Shown here in pieces: positions 21,653 through 34,426 of a DNA stretch of 53,938 nucleotides. Under the pieces are notes generated by a model. The model saw only the letters and a list, made by a program, of their open reading frames with translations, was not told where the DNA came from and made no database searches. How positions within the stretch are numbered: the stretch's first letter is position 1; the number at the start of each line of letters is the position of its first letter. A program made the translations under genes and the position numbers. Source of the DNA: Rusavskia elegans (lineage: Eukaryota > Ascomycota > Lecanoromycetes > Teloschistales > Teloschistaceae); contig SAUG01000186.1 of NCBI GenBank assembly GCA_011316305.1, positions 1 through 53,938 on the forward strand. Reading direction: 5' to 3'.

Positions 21653-23429
21653 CGGCCCCCCCTATATCGCTTTTTACCTAGTATAAAAACTATATATAGG
21701 GTATAAAAAAGGGGTTTTTTTTTTTTTCCTTTCCTTCTTTAATATCCTTATTATACGTTTTCGGAAAGGAAACCGACTAAAATCTTTTTATTATATCTAG
21801 TTAAAAGAAATTATAATATCTTTTTTTTATTTTCTATATACCTATAATCCTTTAAAAAAATATAAAGTCGAGGTTAGTAGTAATATTTATAGTAAATATA
21901 CTCGGGTTTAGAAATCGTATAATCTTCTAATATCTAATACTATTTATATATTATTTCTTTTATTTCTTTATTTCCGCTAACTCTAGTAGGGAAGCGTTTT
22001 AAAAATAAAAAGAATAAATTCCGTTCTAATATCGCGGGTATTTTTAATAAGTATTTTAAGGCTCGCTATTATATTAAATCCTTTTTTAATTCCGAAAAGG
22101 AAATTCGTAATAAGTATTTAATCTAGAAATTAAATCTCCGCCGACTTTTTAGTAAATAAAAGTATTTTATTACTTATTATCGCGCTTTAGATAAACGTAA
22201 AAGTAATTTTATTATTTAAAAATAACGTATTCTCTCTCGTCTTAATAAGTTTAATAATCGGGTTATATTTTACTCCTCTATTAATTTTACGCTAGCCGCG
22301 TAAAAGGCGTCTATTAAATTAATACCTAGTTTTAGTTCGGGTAATCTAGATTAAATCTTAAGAGATTTTAACTTCTTTTAATCTATAGGCGGTATAGGAT
22401 TCTAAAGAAGATCTAATAAAAAGTTTTTTTACTATTATCTTCCTTTATTTATAATTATATATCTATATTATAAATTATTTTTAATTTCTCTAATAGTCCT
22501 ACCAAATCTTATTCTTTAATAACTATTTCGTCCTATAATAATAAAGATAGATATTAATCGAATTCTTCGTTTCTAGGTTAGACGCTAAATACTAGGTCCG
22601 GTATCCTTTTATTCTAGTCTATATAACTTAGTTTATAGTATTTAATTTTATCTATAGCTTTAACTATATTTTAGTATACTTTTCTAATATAGTTTATCTA
22701 AAGCTATTAAATTATTTTTTTACTTTTATTATATTTTTAGATAAGTTATTAAAGGAGGTAATAGTAATCCTTTTAAATCTTTATTTTCTAAACTTTTCCG
22801 CCTTCCTTAAATTTTTTATCTAAGTCTTTAATCTCTTCGTAATTTATTATCGAAACTTCGTCTATTTTTTTATATAAGAGGTTTTTATAAACTAGGAAGT
22901 ATATTATTTATAGTTCTAATTTCTTACTAATAGTACTTTTTTCTATTAGTTTTTCTAAAATCGATTTTTTCTATTCGTTTTCTAAAATAATATAACTTCT
23001 CTAATTTTTAATTATAGTAAAATTTATTATTTTAATTAAACCGTATTTTATCTTAACTTCGATATCGAGGATTCTATTATTATTTATTATTTATCTATAG
23101 AGATATCCTTTAATTTTATTATAAAATCTCTTTATAACTTTATTATCTTCCTCTCTATTTATAAGAGCTATTATTTATTAATTTCCGATTTTAATTTTAA
23201 ACGCTGCCGTAAGAGGTTTTTTAGTTTTATATAGTTTAAAATCGATTATCGGCTTTATCTATACTTTTTTTAGTTTTTTAAAGTAATATTCTATCCTTTT
23301 CTTATCCGATAGATAGATAGGATAAATATTATTATAGTAGGCTAACCAGCTTTTCGCTGCGTATTTATTAGATAAATCTTTTATTATTTTAAAAAAATAT
23401 TCGGTTATTTTAGTTATCTCTTTAATTAG

Positions 23430-24010
23430 GTAATTTCTTTTAAAATATCCTATTTTTCTATATAAGTGTTAAGCTTTAATTCTCGATCCTTTAGTTTCGG
23501 TAGTATTAAGTTCTATTAGGTCTCTTCTAGGCTTTCTTTTAGCGGGTCCTATTTTACTAAGCGCCTATTTATCTAAATATATTTCGTACTATCTAGTATT
23601 AATCTTTATCGCGAGTTTAATAAGATCTACTAGCGAATCCGGTTTTTTAATCGCCGCTATAGCTTTTTTAACTCTTATCTAGAATCCTTTATAGAAGTAG
23701 GCTTTTAAAGCTAAGTTTTTCTAGTCTATTTTATAAACTAATATTCTAAACTAAATAGTATAAATAACTACCGACTTCTACTATTTTAGAACTATTAGTC
23801 TCCTACCTATTACCCTATCTTTATTATTATTTCCGAAGATTTCTTTTATAGTTATAATAAGATTACCGAAAGTATAAAAAATCTATAATATCTTATCTTC
23901 TTTCTATCTTTCCGGGTTATCGAAGTAATCTTCTATTCGAAGTTATACCTAATTAAAAATAGCCTTTAACTACTTCGTTTAGAAACTAGTTTATATATAA
24001 TATAAAGTAG
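23430..24010 (-). pseudogene. Gag relic of LTR element C
   Basis: Minus-strand frame with stops of CAA/CAG-to-TAA/TAG type. Residues read LKAIFNxVxLRIEDYFDNPE, then FRILVYKID-KNLALKAYFYKGF, the layout of an LTR-retrotransposon Gag domain. It ends in a decayed zinc knuckle (LYRKIGYFKRNY, three of four metal positions now Tyr). Structural particle protein in life; now dead. Confidence 0.7.
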
Positions 24011-24141
24011 ATATTTATCTAAATAATCTATATCTTTAAAGATCCTTTATCTCTTTTATAGACGTTTAGTATTACTACTTTAATAGTATCGCTTCGATCT
24101 ATAGGTTAGGATAACGAAACTAATATAGTAAGTTATTAAAA

Positions 24142-24551
24142 TATAACGTCCCTATATATTAGAGGGTATTATATTTAAGTCTAGCTATAGCCGTAGACGT
24201 AGTCCGAGCTACTAAATAATAAAGGAGTCCTAATATAGGTTATTATAACTAATTCTATATAGCCGTAGAGATACGGTTATAATATTACGAGGTATTTTCG
24301 TTATAAAATAATTAAAAAGAAAATAGTAGAAACGTATTTAATAATTATATTAACGACTAATAAAAGAAACTATCTATAGGAATAATAAGCGATATATATA
24401 GTAAAAGTAATCGTAAAGACCGACAGGTAGCCGTCTACTAAAAATCCTATTAAAAAGGGCGGCTATAGCAGCTATAGACGGCTATAGATAATTAGGCTCG
24501 TTTACCTAACTAATCTTTCTAGAGAACTTCTATGGAGTCGTGGACGTAACA
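24142..24551 (-). repeat. 5' LTR of element C (right on + strand)
   Basis: 410 bp, same length as its partner, fewer RIP changes near its right end (GGAGTCGTGGACGTAACA). It would carry the promoter for the minus-strand element. Confidence 0.85.
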
Positions 24552-24692
24552 AGTTCTAGCTACATACTAATATATATAGAATTTCTACGAATAATAAACT
24601 ACGATTATACTTTTCTAAATAAAAGAAATAGAATTCGAAACCGTTAAATTCGAACTATTCGATAATATCGATCGAGTTTTTACTAGTCTATT

Positions 24693-25233
24693 TAAACTGG
24701 CTATTTCGGATCGGGTTTCTATTAGTATTTCGGAAATCCGATCCGAATTTTAATAAATCGATTCGATCCGATCTACTATATAGTATAGGTCGGTTTTTAA
24801 AATTGAAACTAAAAATTAAATTAAATTATAAAATAAAAACTAATAAAAATTCGATCCGATTTAAAAAACCTTCTATATATAGTATAATATTATAAATTAA
24901 TCGATTATTTATAAAACTAATATAGTTTTTATTAAAGTAATATATTTAGATAATATATTTTATCTAACTAGATATTTTCTAGCTAACGTAATTAAATAAC
25001 TAGAATTATTTTAGATAAATAGATTATAGATATAATTTTTATATTAAAATTCAACGGTTTTAGTAATTTTAATAGATTAAATCCGGAAATTCGTATTTAA
25101 CCTAGAATCGAATCGGTTTAATATCTAAAAAAATTAGAACCGATTTAGTCTAGTATCTAGAAAAGTCGAAACCGATTCGAGTCGGGTCGATTTTTTTAAC
25201 CCGGATTTAAAATCCGATCCGACGGCCAGTTTA
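24693..25233. mobile_element. hAT-like miniature element B7
   Basis: 541 bp, TAAACTGGCTATTTCGG at left, GACGGCCAGTTTA at right. Flanking octamers AGTCTATT and AATCCGTT differ at three places, all C/T or G/A, so they could derive from one AGTCCGTT. Inserted in L2. Confidence 0.75.
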
Positions 25234-25286
25234 AATCCGTTAATTTTAATAATAATATTAATGTTTTATATTTCGAATCCGCCGGA

Positions 25287-25694
25287 TATAACGTCTCTGT
25301 ATATCAGAGGACGTTACGTTCGAGTCTAGCTACAGCCGTAGGCGTAGTCCGAGTTACTAAATAGTAAAAGAGTCCTAATATAGATTATCGTAACTAGTTC
25401 TATATAGCCGTAAAGGTAAGATTATAATATTATAAGGCGTTTTTATTACGTAGTTAATTATAAAAGAAAAACAGAGGCAGTATTTAGTAATTATATTAAC
25501 GACTAACGAAGAAAGTTATCTAATAGAAATAAAAAGCGATATATATAGATAAAATAGCCGTTATAGCCGAAAGTAGCCGTAGGTACTTAGTACCGACTGG
25601 TGAGGGCGGCCTAGACGGCTAGCGCGGCTCTGCGACGATTAGTTTTTTATTCAACCAATCCATCGCTGGTATTTATAGAATCATAGACGTAATA
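25287..25694. repeat. Solo LTR of element C family
   Basis: 408 bp match to the 410 bp LTRs, with no internal region. Flanks CCGGA (25282-25286) and TCAGA (25695-25699) fit one 5 bp TSD after two RIP changes, and the surrounding L2 sequence joins cleanly when it is removed. Confidence 0.8.
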
Positions 25695-26196
25695 TCAGAA
25701 CTATATAGTTTTAGTAATTATATTAAATTTCTAGTAGAAGTTTTAATTATATTAAATTTCTAGTAGAAGTTTTAATTCTATTAGAATCCGAGCTAGTAGA
25801 TTATCTAGATTCGGACGCGAATATAGATAAAAACGAAATAATAAAAATAAAAAACAATATTACCTTCTAGTAGATAGTTTTAGAAATTATAGTAGTAGTT
25901 TATAATCGTACGTATTTCGAATTGATATAAGAAAATTCTGATACGTAGAAGATTGCGAATAATAAAAGATATATTTATATAGGAAAGATTAAATAATAAA
26001 ATAGAAAATATAATAAAATAAAAAAGATTAACGCTATAAACTTTATTTAATTTCTATTAACGAAAATTCTTAATTATATATTTAATAATTATTATTACCG
26101 TATAAATACTACGGTAATAAAACGTATTAATATAATAATTCAAATATAATCTCGGATAGAGATTTTATAAAAAAAATAATAACGTATATATATAAA

Positions 26197-26633
26197 TGGC
26201 TTGGATAGCGTAATAGTAGATAATATTGTTTAGAAATCTAATAGATCTGCGTTCTATTTTGGAATTAACGGAGTTAATCTAGCGGGTCGGAGGTTCGAAT
26301 CCTTCGAAAGCTAATTTAATATTTAAATTTTTTCTAATTAATTAAATCGATTTTTATATAGAGTTTATATAGAAATTATATAGAGAGATTATTTAAAAGA
26401 TTATTTCGGCCTAGTCGATTCTAATCGAAGTAAATTAAATTAATTAAAGTTAAATAGACTCTAGTTTCCTTCTGGATTTTAATCTAGATTTAGTTCTTTC
26501 GAGAGTTCTAAATTAAACTCGCGGTAAACATTTAAATCTAAATAATTACGTAATTTGATCGAATAGTATTTCTAATACTAATTCGTAAAAAAAAATTAAA
26601 AATTCGAAAAATTAAATGGTATATATATATATA
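26197..26633 (+). mobile_element. tRNA-derived SINE copy E5
   Basis: Head TGGCTTGGATAGCGTAATAG, box B GGAGGTTCGAATCC, body and tail ATTAAATGGTATATATATA. It follows directly on the displaced tail of E4, so the two form a head-to-tail pair within B6. Confidence 0.8.
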
Positions 26634-26940
26634 AAAAGAAAATATATTTAGTTTAATTTAAAATCTTTTAATTAAAGTAATTATTTAATTAGATTAATTT
26701 TAGATTATTAGATATAACTTTTATATTAAAATTATACTTTTATATTAGATTTTAGTATTTTTAATAGATTAAATCCGGGAATCCGAATTCGATCCGAAAT
26801 CGAATTAGGTCGAATTCTAGAAAAACTCGATCTAATTCGAATCGGGTCGGACTATTCTTTAACCCGATTCGGATCGGATCGAATTAGCTAATTTAAATTC
26901 GAAACTCGATTCGACGACGGACGGCCAATTTAAAAACTAG

Positions 26941-28016
26941 TAAAACGTTTCGGAATTTAATAAATACTTTATTAATTTATAGAAAAAGCTCGATATTTTA
27001 TTAAATAAAAAAGAACGAATATATAATTTATAAACTAAAATTTAAAAATTTCTCGAGATAAAACTTTTAGTCGTAGCGATAAAAGCTATATAATAAACTA
27101 CTAAAGCTTTTTAAAATAGAATATTAATATTAAATATTTTGTATATACTATAAATCGTCTTAAATTTAAATCGAAAAATAAATAGATAAAAATAAATTAA
27201 AAGATAATAGCTGATTTTATAATGAAAATAATAGTAATAATTATCGAAACCGAAAAAATTAGACGAAACGACCGAAATAATAGAAATAAAAAAAAGGAAA
27301 TTATAATATAAAAGGTAACGGAAATCCGAATATAATCTAGACCGATATTTTAATACGGCCTAGAATTATAGAAAAAGATATTATCTATTACGTCTATAAT
27401 TAAAAAAGATATAAATTGAATAATTTTATTTATTTTAAATACAACGAAAATAATAAAAAACGAAATAAAGATTTATAATCGGAAAAAGTATAAGTTTAAT
27501 ATATATCGCTGGCGTATTAGATTTTAAATAATAGTTAAAATATTCTATTACGATCAATTTCTAGATATATATTAATATCTCGAAGGAATTTTTCTATATC
27601 TAATATTTTATTAATTCTAGTTTTATTTCTAAAACTAAAATGAATTCTATTTTATAGTAATAAATAGAATAAAATAATATACCCGAAGACGATAACGTTT
27701 TCAAAAATCTTTAAACGGTCGATAGTCGCGTTAAAATACTTTTATAGGGTTTATAAAATAAAAGCTAGCTTATAAAATAGAGAAACAATCTCTAAAAATT
27801 AGTAAATTAAATTTTTAAATATTGATATAGAAGGTTATAAAATAATCTTTAATTATTTTTAATTCTACAAAACCGATTTCGATATCTAATAGCGTAATAC
27901 TATTTAGATATATTATTATTAAAAGGAATCAAATTTTTCTATTAATTTATAATAGTAAAATTTATAAATTTAGCGACTTATATAATTAAAGATAGAAAAT
28001 ATATTTATATTAATTT
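26941..28016 (+). pseudogene. Gag / protease-region relic of gypsy element G-I
   Basis: Matches 38060-38770 and 49505-50390. The best frame reads SKxFRxLINTLxIYRK near the start. A Y-x2-Y-x4-Y stretch at ~27390-27430 looks like a decayed CCHC knuckle (fourth metal position not clear). Riddled with stops; the protease motif itself is not readable. Confidence 0.6.
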
Positions 28017-29051
28017 GTTTTCTCTTTTGGAAAACTTCTATCTGGAATTATATTGAATTTATATATATATATATTTTTTTAACGGTATATACGGCAACGA
28101 TTATTATATTTACGTATAAAGAAACTTTTACAGCCAAAGATATACAATTCGTCAGACAAGATTTATAACGCAGTTAATAATTACTATTTAACTATTTCTT
28201 TCTTTATTCGCGATTACGAATCCTCTACTATATAAGTTACGAACCCTCTACTATATAAATATAATTTCTTTACTCGTAGTCTTCGATCTACCAATCTTTT
28301 TTCGACGTTATAAATAATTATAAATATCTAATATTTCCGCTATATCAACTTACTATAATATAAAGTAAATATAAATAGTCGTAGACTCGTCTATATTTAT
28401 TATATAACCCGTATCTAAACGTTTTACTAAACTATTAAAGTAATTTTTAGCCTGTATAGCTTTAAAACGGTCGCTAGCTATAGGGTTGCTAGCTATTACG
28501 CTAGCTACTACGGCTAGAAGCTTTATCTAATTAATTAGATTAAAAGACGGTAGAGAGATCGGATAACGCGTTTTAAAAGCGATAAAAAAGAAATTTTTAT
28601 CGAAGTTAAAATAGATTACTTAAACTAATAATAATAATAATATAGTCGACGTCTTTAAAAATAGATATAGTTATAATCGATAAAGGTACTATCGTCTGAT
28701 TTAGCTATAGTATAGCTATTACGGGAATATATACGTACGTAGAAGATTTTAGTAAATTATAATATTTACGAAAGGTATTATTGAATTTATATTACTAATA
28801 AAAGAAAATGAAATAATAACTACGAAATATATTTATCTATAAATATTTCTACGTTATATTATCGATAGAAAGATATATTATATTATTAAGTAAATTTAAA
28901 TTAAAATTCTATAGAAAGAATCGATATTTATATTAATTAAACTAGAATACAAATTTTACTCTCGTGTATTTAATACTAGTATATTAACGCTTGGCTTATT
29001 TACCGAACCACTGGTTTACCGGATACTAAAATCAAAATCAAATTATCTAAA
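28017..29051 (+). mobile_element. LINE-like retroposon R2
   Basis: 1,035 bp, starts GTTTTCTCTTTTGGAAAACT, then a TA run; ends CCACTGGTTTACCGGATAC plus an AAAATC-rich tail. TSDs TATATTAATTT (28006-28016) and TATATTAGTTT (29052-29062), one A/G difference. Separates gag from RT in G-I. Complete and uninterrupted, hence a reference R copy. Confidence 0.8.
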
Positions 29052-29062
29052 TATATTAGTTT

Positions 29063-31560
29063 ATTTTATAAATTATATTCTATTAGAATTAAATCTAATC
29101 TTTAGTATATAGACGGTTTAATTACGAGATAAGATTCTATAATATTTTAGAATAAAAATAAAATATTTTCTAAAATTATAAATTTATAAATATAATTTTT
29201 AAAACTTTTTCGGATAGATTAAATATTTAAAAATAAATTAAATATAAAATTAATATCAAATTCTAAAAAATTTCTAGAACGAGTTCTATCTATAATATAT
29301 TATAGAACGAGGTTATAGCTATTAGAAAATATCTTTTTAGTATATTAAAAAAGAAATAAATCCGTCTATTAAATAGTTTTATAAAGTTTTCTATTTTATT
29401 TATAAAAGAGTTAAATAGTAGTTTATAATTTTATATTATATATTTTATCCGAAATACTAAATCGATTTTTATATATACGGTAGTATATTAAAACTAATAT
29501 TCGAAATATCTACTATTATATTTTTATTAAAAAGGATAACGAATAGAAAATAGTCTTTCGTATATAATATAGCTAATTGAAATATTAGATAATAATATTT
29601 AATTTTATTAATATACCTGCGATCTTTTAGTTTTATATTAACGATGTTTTAATTCTTTATTTTAACGACTTTTATATAGTTTATTTCGATAGTATTTTAG
29701 TTTATTTATAGACGAAAGTGGAATATTAGATATATATTCAAAAATATTAAAGATTCTATTCGTCTATCGGTTATATATAAAACTTTTGAAATATATATTT
29801 AATTAAATAGAAATTATATTTCTAGAATTTATTATCGGAGAAAAAAGTATTTAAATAAAATAGTAAAACCCGAAGTAGTAGCGGATTAGTCTATATTTTA
29901 ATATATAAAGAATATTTTAGTATTTCTAGATTTTATTAAATTTTATAGATATTTTACTAGAGGATTTTCTTAAATTATTGCTTCCCTAATAGATTTAATA
30001 AAAGGAACGAAAAAGAACGCGCTAAAAAATCTTTCTAAATAGTCTATAAACGCGTAGAAAGCTTTTAATAGATTTAAATATATTTTTATAAATATTTTTA
30101 TTCTAATATATTCCGTTTAAAAAGCTAAAATTCGTATAAAAACCGATGTATTAAATCGAAACGTTAGTGGAATTTTAAACTAGTTATTTAAAAAAAGATA
30201 AAAGTATTTATTTACTTTTATATTTATTTGTTATTTTATTGTATTTTCTAATATTCGATCAACCGTCGATTTCGTAAATAATTTAATTTAGTATTAATAC
30301 GCTAGCGTTAGATATACGGTAAATAATCTAGTATTTTAATTTAATTAATGTAAATTAAAAATCTTTATAAAACTATTTCGAATCTATATTAACAAACGTT
30401 TATAATATATATTTCTAAATTTTATTTAAATTATAATATAATAGAATTTTCATAATATATATATTTTATAGTCGTTTCTTCTTTTTTATTTTTTACTAAT
30501 ATCGATTATCGTATCTATTATATATATTATCGGTTATAGTCTAGGCTATAGACTAATATAAATAAAACTTCTACTAATAATACTAGATCTATAACTATCG
30601 TATAATTATACTTTTTTTATTAGAAGAAATAGAGCTCGAAATCGCTATATTCGAGCTATTTAATAATATCGACCGAGTTTTCGCCAGTCTATCTACTATA
30701 ACGAACTTAAAATTCTAGAATCTATCGATTCTAACTATAATATTAAAACTTTATATTTTAAATCTGCCGGAATCGTATAGTTTTAATAACTATATTAAAC
30801 TTTTAATAGAGATTTTTATTCTATTAGATATCGAGCTAGTAGTTATCGAATATCTATATAAATTAGTAGGCTGTCTAGATTCGGTTACGACTATAGATAA
30901 AGATAAAATAATAAAAATAAAAGTTAATATTATCGTCTAGTAGATAGTTTTAGAAGCTATATTAATAACTTATAATCGTACGTATTTCGAACTAATATAA
31001 GAAAATTCTAGTAAAAGGTCGCTCGCTTTTTCGTATAGATAGAGTAATATATATTCCACGTAAAAGACTGCGTATAATAAAGGATATATTTATATAAAAT
31101 AGAAATAAAAATTAAATAGAAGATATAATAAAATAAAAATGATTAACGCTATAAATTTTATTTGCTTTTTACCTACGAAAATTCTTTATTATATAAATAA
31201 TAATTATTATTGATATATATAAACTACAATAATCAATCGTATATATATAATAATTCAATTATAATTCCGAATAGAAATCCTATAAAGAGCTATTACTTTT
31301 ATAAATAATAAATTTAAAGGCGTATAAGTCGGTTAGAATATATATAATAAGGATTTTAATATATTTATTTATAATTTCAGAAATTAGAAATATTATCTAT
31401 ACTAAACCTATCTATATATTTATAGATTATTAAAATCCACGCTATTTTATATCGACTAAAAATCTTAACTCGAAATAAATCTAATAGGCTAAAAGATTTA
31501 TAGTATTCGATTTTTATATCGAACATCGATAAAGTAAATTTAATTCTACTAATAGTTTTT
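29063..31560 (+). pseudogene. Reverse transcriptase-RNase H relic of G-I (interrupted by L3)
   Basis: Around 29405-29460 it reads KELNSSL-FYI, the decayed KPxGSLRFCIDYR box of Ty3/gypsy RT. Around 29690-29740, ILVYLxTKVEYQIYIQKY matches the region after the catalytic YxDD. Then an FYRYFTRGFS-type box, TDVLNRNVSGIL (RNase H start, ~30140-30180) and, past L3, RYFISTKNLNSK and AKRFIVFDFYIEHR (31440-31520, RNase H end). Stops are mostly TAG/TAA where Gln or Trp is expected. Confidence 0.78.
30223..31292 (-). mobile_element. LINE-like retroposon L3 (minus strand)
   Basis: 1,070 bp; TSDs TTACTTTTATA at 30212-30222 and 31293-31303. The 3' end on the minus strand has the ATTCGATCAACCGTCGATTT complement near 30260. 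Interior is collinear with L1, including the relic frame. It splits RNase H of G-I. Confidence 0.8.
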
Positions 31561-31979
31561 CTAAACGGCTAGATATTATAAAACCGAATAGTAATAAAGA
31601 TAATAATAATTCTTTTCTATCTATTTTTTAAAATAAATTTCGTATACGCGATTTATAGCCGGAAATCTCTGAAAATACTAGTATTCGATAATATAAAATT
31701 AAATAATATTTTAGATATTCGTATTAGAATTTTATATCTTTTAATATAGAAGATTTTTAAAAATAAAAAGTTTATTTAAATATATCCGAATCTATAGCGA
31801 TTTAGTTTATATATTTATAATTTAATAGTAATTTCATAGTTAATAAAAATTAGAAATAGAAATATTCTAGACCGTTTAAGAAAACTCGCTAGAATAAATT
31901 AGAAAACGATTTTTTTTATAAAAAGTTTGTAGTTTATATTTCTAAAAATCTGTCTACTAGAAATAAAATACTATAAATA

Positions 31980-32470
31980 AATTATAACGATCCGTCAATA
32001 GATAATTTTACTACTAAATAGATTTTAGGTTCGATTAAACGTAAATATTTTTAGCCGAAAATAAATAAAAAGATTTAAAAAATATATTAATATATATTCT
32101 ATTTACTAAAAAGTAAATATTTATTATTATAAATTTTATCGAAAAATCAATCTAATTTTATCTAGGAGTAAAAATCTATTTATATCTATAATAATAGATT
32201 TTATTACTATTTTTTAACCTGCGAAAATTCTATATATAGATACAATAAACGATACTATAAATATATTTATTAATTTTTTTAACGAAATACGAAACGTATA
32301 TTATAATAAAAAAAATATTTAATTATTTAAAAGCAAGTAAATTCTTTTAAAACCGAATTAATCTATAATTATAATATAATATAAAATTTAATTTCGAATT
32401 AAAAAATTCTATTTACTAGTAGTTTCTAGTAAATACTTCTATATTATTTTGATATAAATCGGAAATTTAG
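31980..32470 (+). pseudogene. Integrase relic of gypsy element G-I
   Basis: Reads NYNDPSIDNFTTK-ILGSIKRKYF-PKI near 31980-32070, the usual His-containing start of the integrase zinc domain with Trp and Arg codons lost. Further on, DFITIF-PAKILYIDTINDT (~32200-32270) is the core-domain start. Homologous to G-II 42340-42780. Confidence 0.7.
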
Positions 32471-33160
32471 TATAATCTATTACTTTAGATGACGTTTCTA
32501 GTATCTAAACAGTTTGTTAATATTCTATTAAAATTAAATTGAAAAAAATATTACGTAATCAAAAATGTGGAATATAAATAATATAAATATATAGTAATTA
32601 TTTATATCTATTTAAAATTATATATCTTTAATTAAAAACAGCTGGTTCGTATTATAATTTAAATTACGATAAAATATAAAATTCGATTTCTCGATTTCTA
32701 AATCGACCTTTCGAGATCTAAATCCGATAGATCGATTTATTTTATCTAGGCTATTTAAATCGCCAAATTAGTTTAAAAAAAATAAAAAACCGAGAGATTC
32801 GAATCCCGTATTTATCGAATTATTTTAATCGAGACTAGTTTTTAAAAAGATATAATTTTATATATTATTTTATTTTCGCAACTAAAAAGATTTATATATT
32901 TCAATTCTAATAAATTTATTATATACTAGAAATATAAATAGTTTTAAATTTTATTTAAATATTAAATTGATCTAAGATATTTTTAAACGAGCTATTAAAT
33001 ATAAATTGATTGGATATAAAATTTTACAGATTGTTAGAATTTAATTTGAAAATTTAGTAAATATAATGTAAATTAGCTTTTATTTAAAACAGCTAATAGT
33101 ATTAAACTAGCTGTTTTTATAAACATCCAATTCTTTAAAATTCAATATCTACTAGCAGTT

Positions 33161-33320
33161 TTAAATATGTAAACTGATAGCAAACTGTCTATTTCATCTT
33201 CTATATAACTTTAAATAATTAAACTGATAGCAAACTGTCTATTTTATCTACTATATAACTTTAAATAATTAAACTGATAGCAAACTGTCTATTTTATCTA
33301 CTATATAACTTTAAATTAAT
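33161..33320 (+). repeat. Tandem repeat, three 50 bp units
   Basis: Units at 33161-33210, 33211-33260 and 33261-33310 plus a partial fourth. The core AAACTGATAGCAAACTGTC is identical in all three. CpA and TpG are kept, unlike the surroundings, so it arose or arrived after RIP or escaped it. Confidence 0.9.
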
Positions 33321-33487
33321 ATTGAATTAACACGTCGTCTAGAAACTAGAAGCGCCGTCTAAAATATCGTTTAATAAATAGATAAATAGAACGCTAAAAA
33401 TAGATACTAGAATATTTATTACGAATTTATTATATTTTTAAATAAAATAATTAATCTAAAATATTTCTAGTAATAATACTCGTTTAT

Positions 33488-34426
33488 TTAGTTATTTGTT
33501 TTGGTTTTGGTACCCGGTGAACCAGTGGTTCGGTAAGCAAATCAAGCGTTAGTATACCAGTATTGAATATACGGTAGTAAAACTTGTATTTCAGTTTAGT
33601 TAACGTAAATAACGATTCTTTCTATAGAATTTTAATTTAAATTTACTTAGCAATATAATATATCCTTCTACCGATAACTTAACTAACGTAGAGATTTTTA
33701 TAGATAAGTATACCTCGTAGTTATCGTTTCTTTTTTATTTACTAATAATACAAGCTATACCCTCGTAAATACTATAATTTACTAAAAGCTTTTACGTACG
33801 TATATATTCCCGTAATAGCTATAGCTGTAAACTAAACCAGACGGTAGTACCTATATCCGTAATAACTATATCTACCTGCGCGGTCGTCGACTACCTCGTT
33901 ATAGCTAGAGTAACCTATTTCGACTTTAATCTAGATTTCTTCCTTACCGCCTTTAAAACGCGCTATCTAACCTTCCTACCTCCCTTTAGTCTAATCGATC
34001 GGGTAAAGCTTCTAGCCGTAGTAGCTAGCGTACTACCTAGTAACCTTTTTAAAATTAGATAAGCTAAAAAGTACTTTAATAGCTTAACGGAACGTTTAGA
34101 TACGGGTTATATAATAAATACAGCCGATATAATAAGTATAGATAATTATTTCGTAGTATAGCAGATAGATATAGCGGAAATATTAGATGCTCTTGATTAT
34201 TTATAACGTCGAGGAAGGACTAGATAGTAGAGGATTCGTGATCGAATAAAGAAAGAACTAGTTAATATAATTAACGCTGTAAATTTTGCTTGATAAATAT
34301 ACCTTTAGCTGTAAAAATTTCTTTATACGTGAAATACAACAATCGTTGCCGTATAAAACGTTAATGAAATATATATATATATATGAAAACTTAATATAAC
34401 TCCAGACAGGAGCCTTTTAGGAAGGA
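33488..34426 (-). mobile_element. LINE-like retroposon R3 (minus strand)
   Basis: 939 bp between 13 bp perfect TSDs AATACTCGTTTAT (33475-33487 and 34427-34439). The minus-strand 3' end reads ACCGAACCACTGGTTCACCG then a GTACCAAAACCAAAAC tail; the 5' end is TTCCTAAAAGGCTCCTG. One of the less mutated copies. Confidence 0.88.

Larger units (their letters stand above)
21243..24551 (-). mobile_element. LTR retrotransposon C (minus strand), 3.3 kb, Gag only
   Basis: Two direct 410 bp LTRs (21243-21652, 24142-24551) flanked by the perfect 5 bp TSD AGTTC (21238-21242, 24552-24556). LTR ends are TATAAC...GTAACA or ...ATAATA, i.e. TG..CA after RIP. A run of C on the + strand beside 21653 is a G-rich polypurine tract on the minus strand, agreeing with the orientation of the Gag relic. 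The 2.5 kb interior shows no reverse transcriptase or integrase, so it was probably non-autonomous or internally deleted. Confidence 0.85.
20944..26190 (-). mobile_element. LINE-like retroposon L2 (minus strand), interrupted three times
   Basis: Segments 20944-21242, 24552-24692, 25234-25286 and 25695-26190 are collinear with L1 and L3. The interruptions are the LTR element (21243-24551), B7 and a solo LTR. It lies in the tail of SINE E4; exact ends blurred by AT-rich tails. Confidence 0.7.
20276..26932. mobile_element. hAT-like miniature element B6, split by a five-level nest
   Basis: Left half 20276-20512 (TAGATTGATTACTTCG), right half ~26634-26932 (ends ACGGCCAATTTA). TSDs AAGACTAG (20268-20275) and AAAACTAG (26933-26940) differ by one G/A. 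Both flanks are gypsy gag sequence and join cleanly to the uninterrupted copy at 38060. The middle holds SINEs E4 and E5, retroposon L2 and what inserted into L2. Confidence 0.75.

Noticed and set aside
32808..32830. T-loop-like GATTCGAATCCC in insertion X
   Set aside because: No convincing A box upstream and no cloverleaf; only one copy seen.
33161..33320. CRISPR-like array
   Set aside because: Units are contiguous 50 bp tandem repeats without unique spacers, in a eukaryotic genome.
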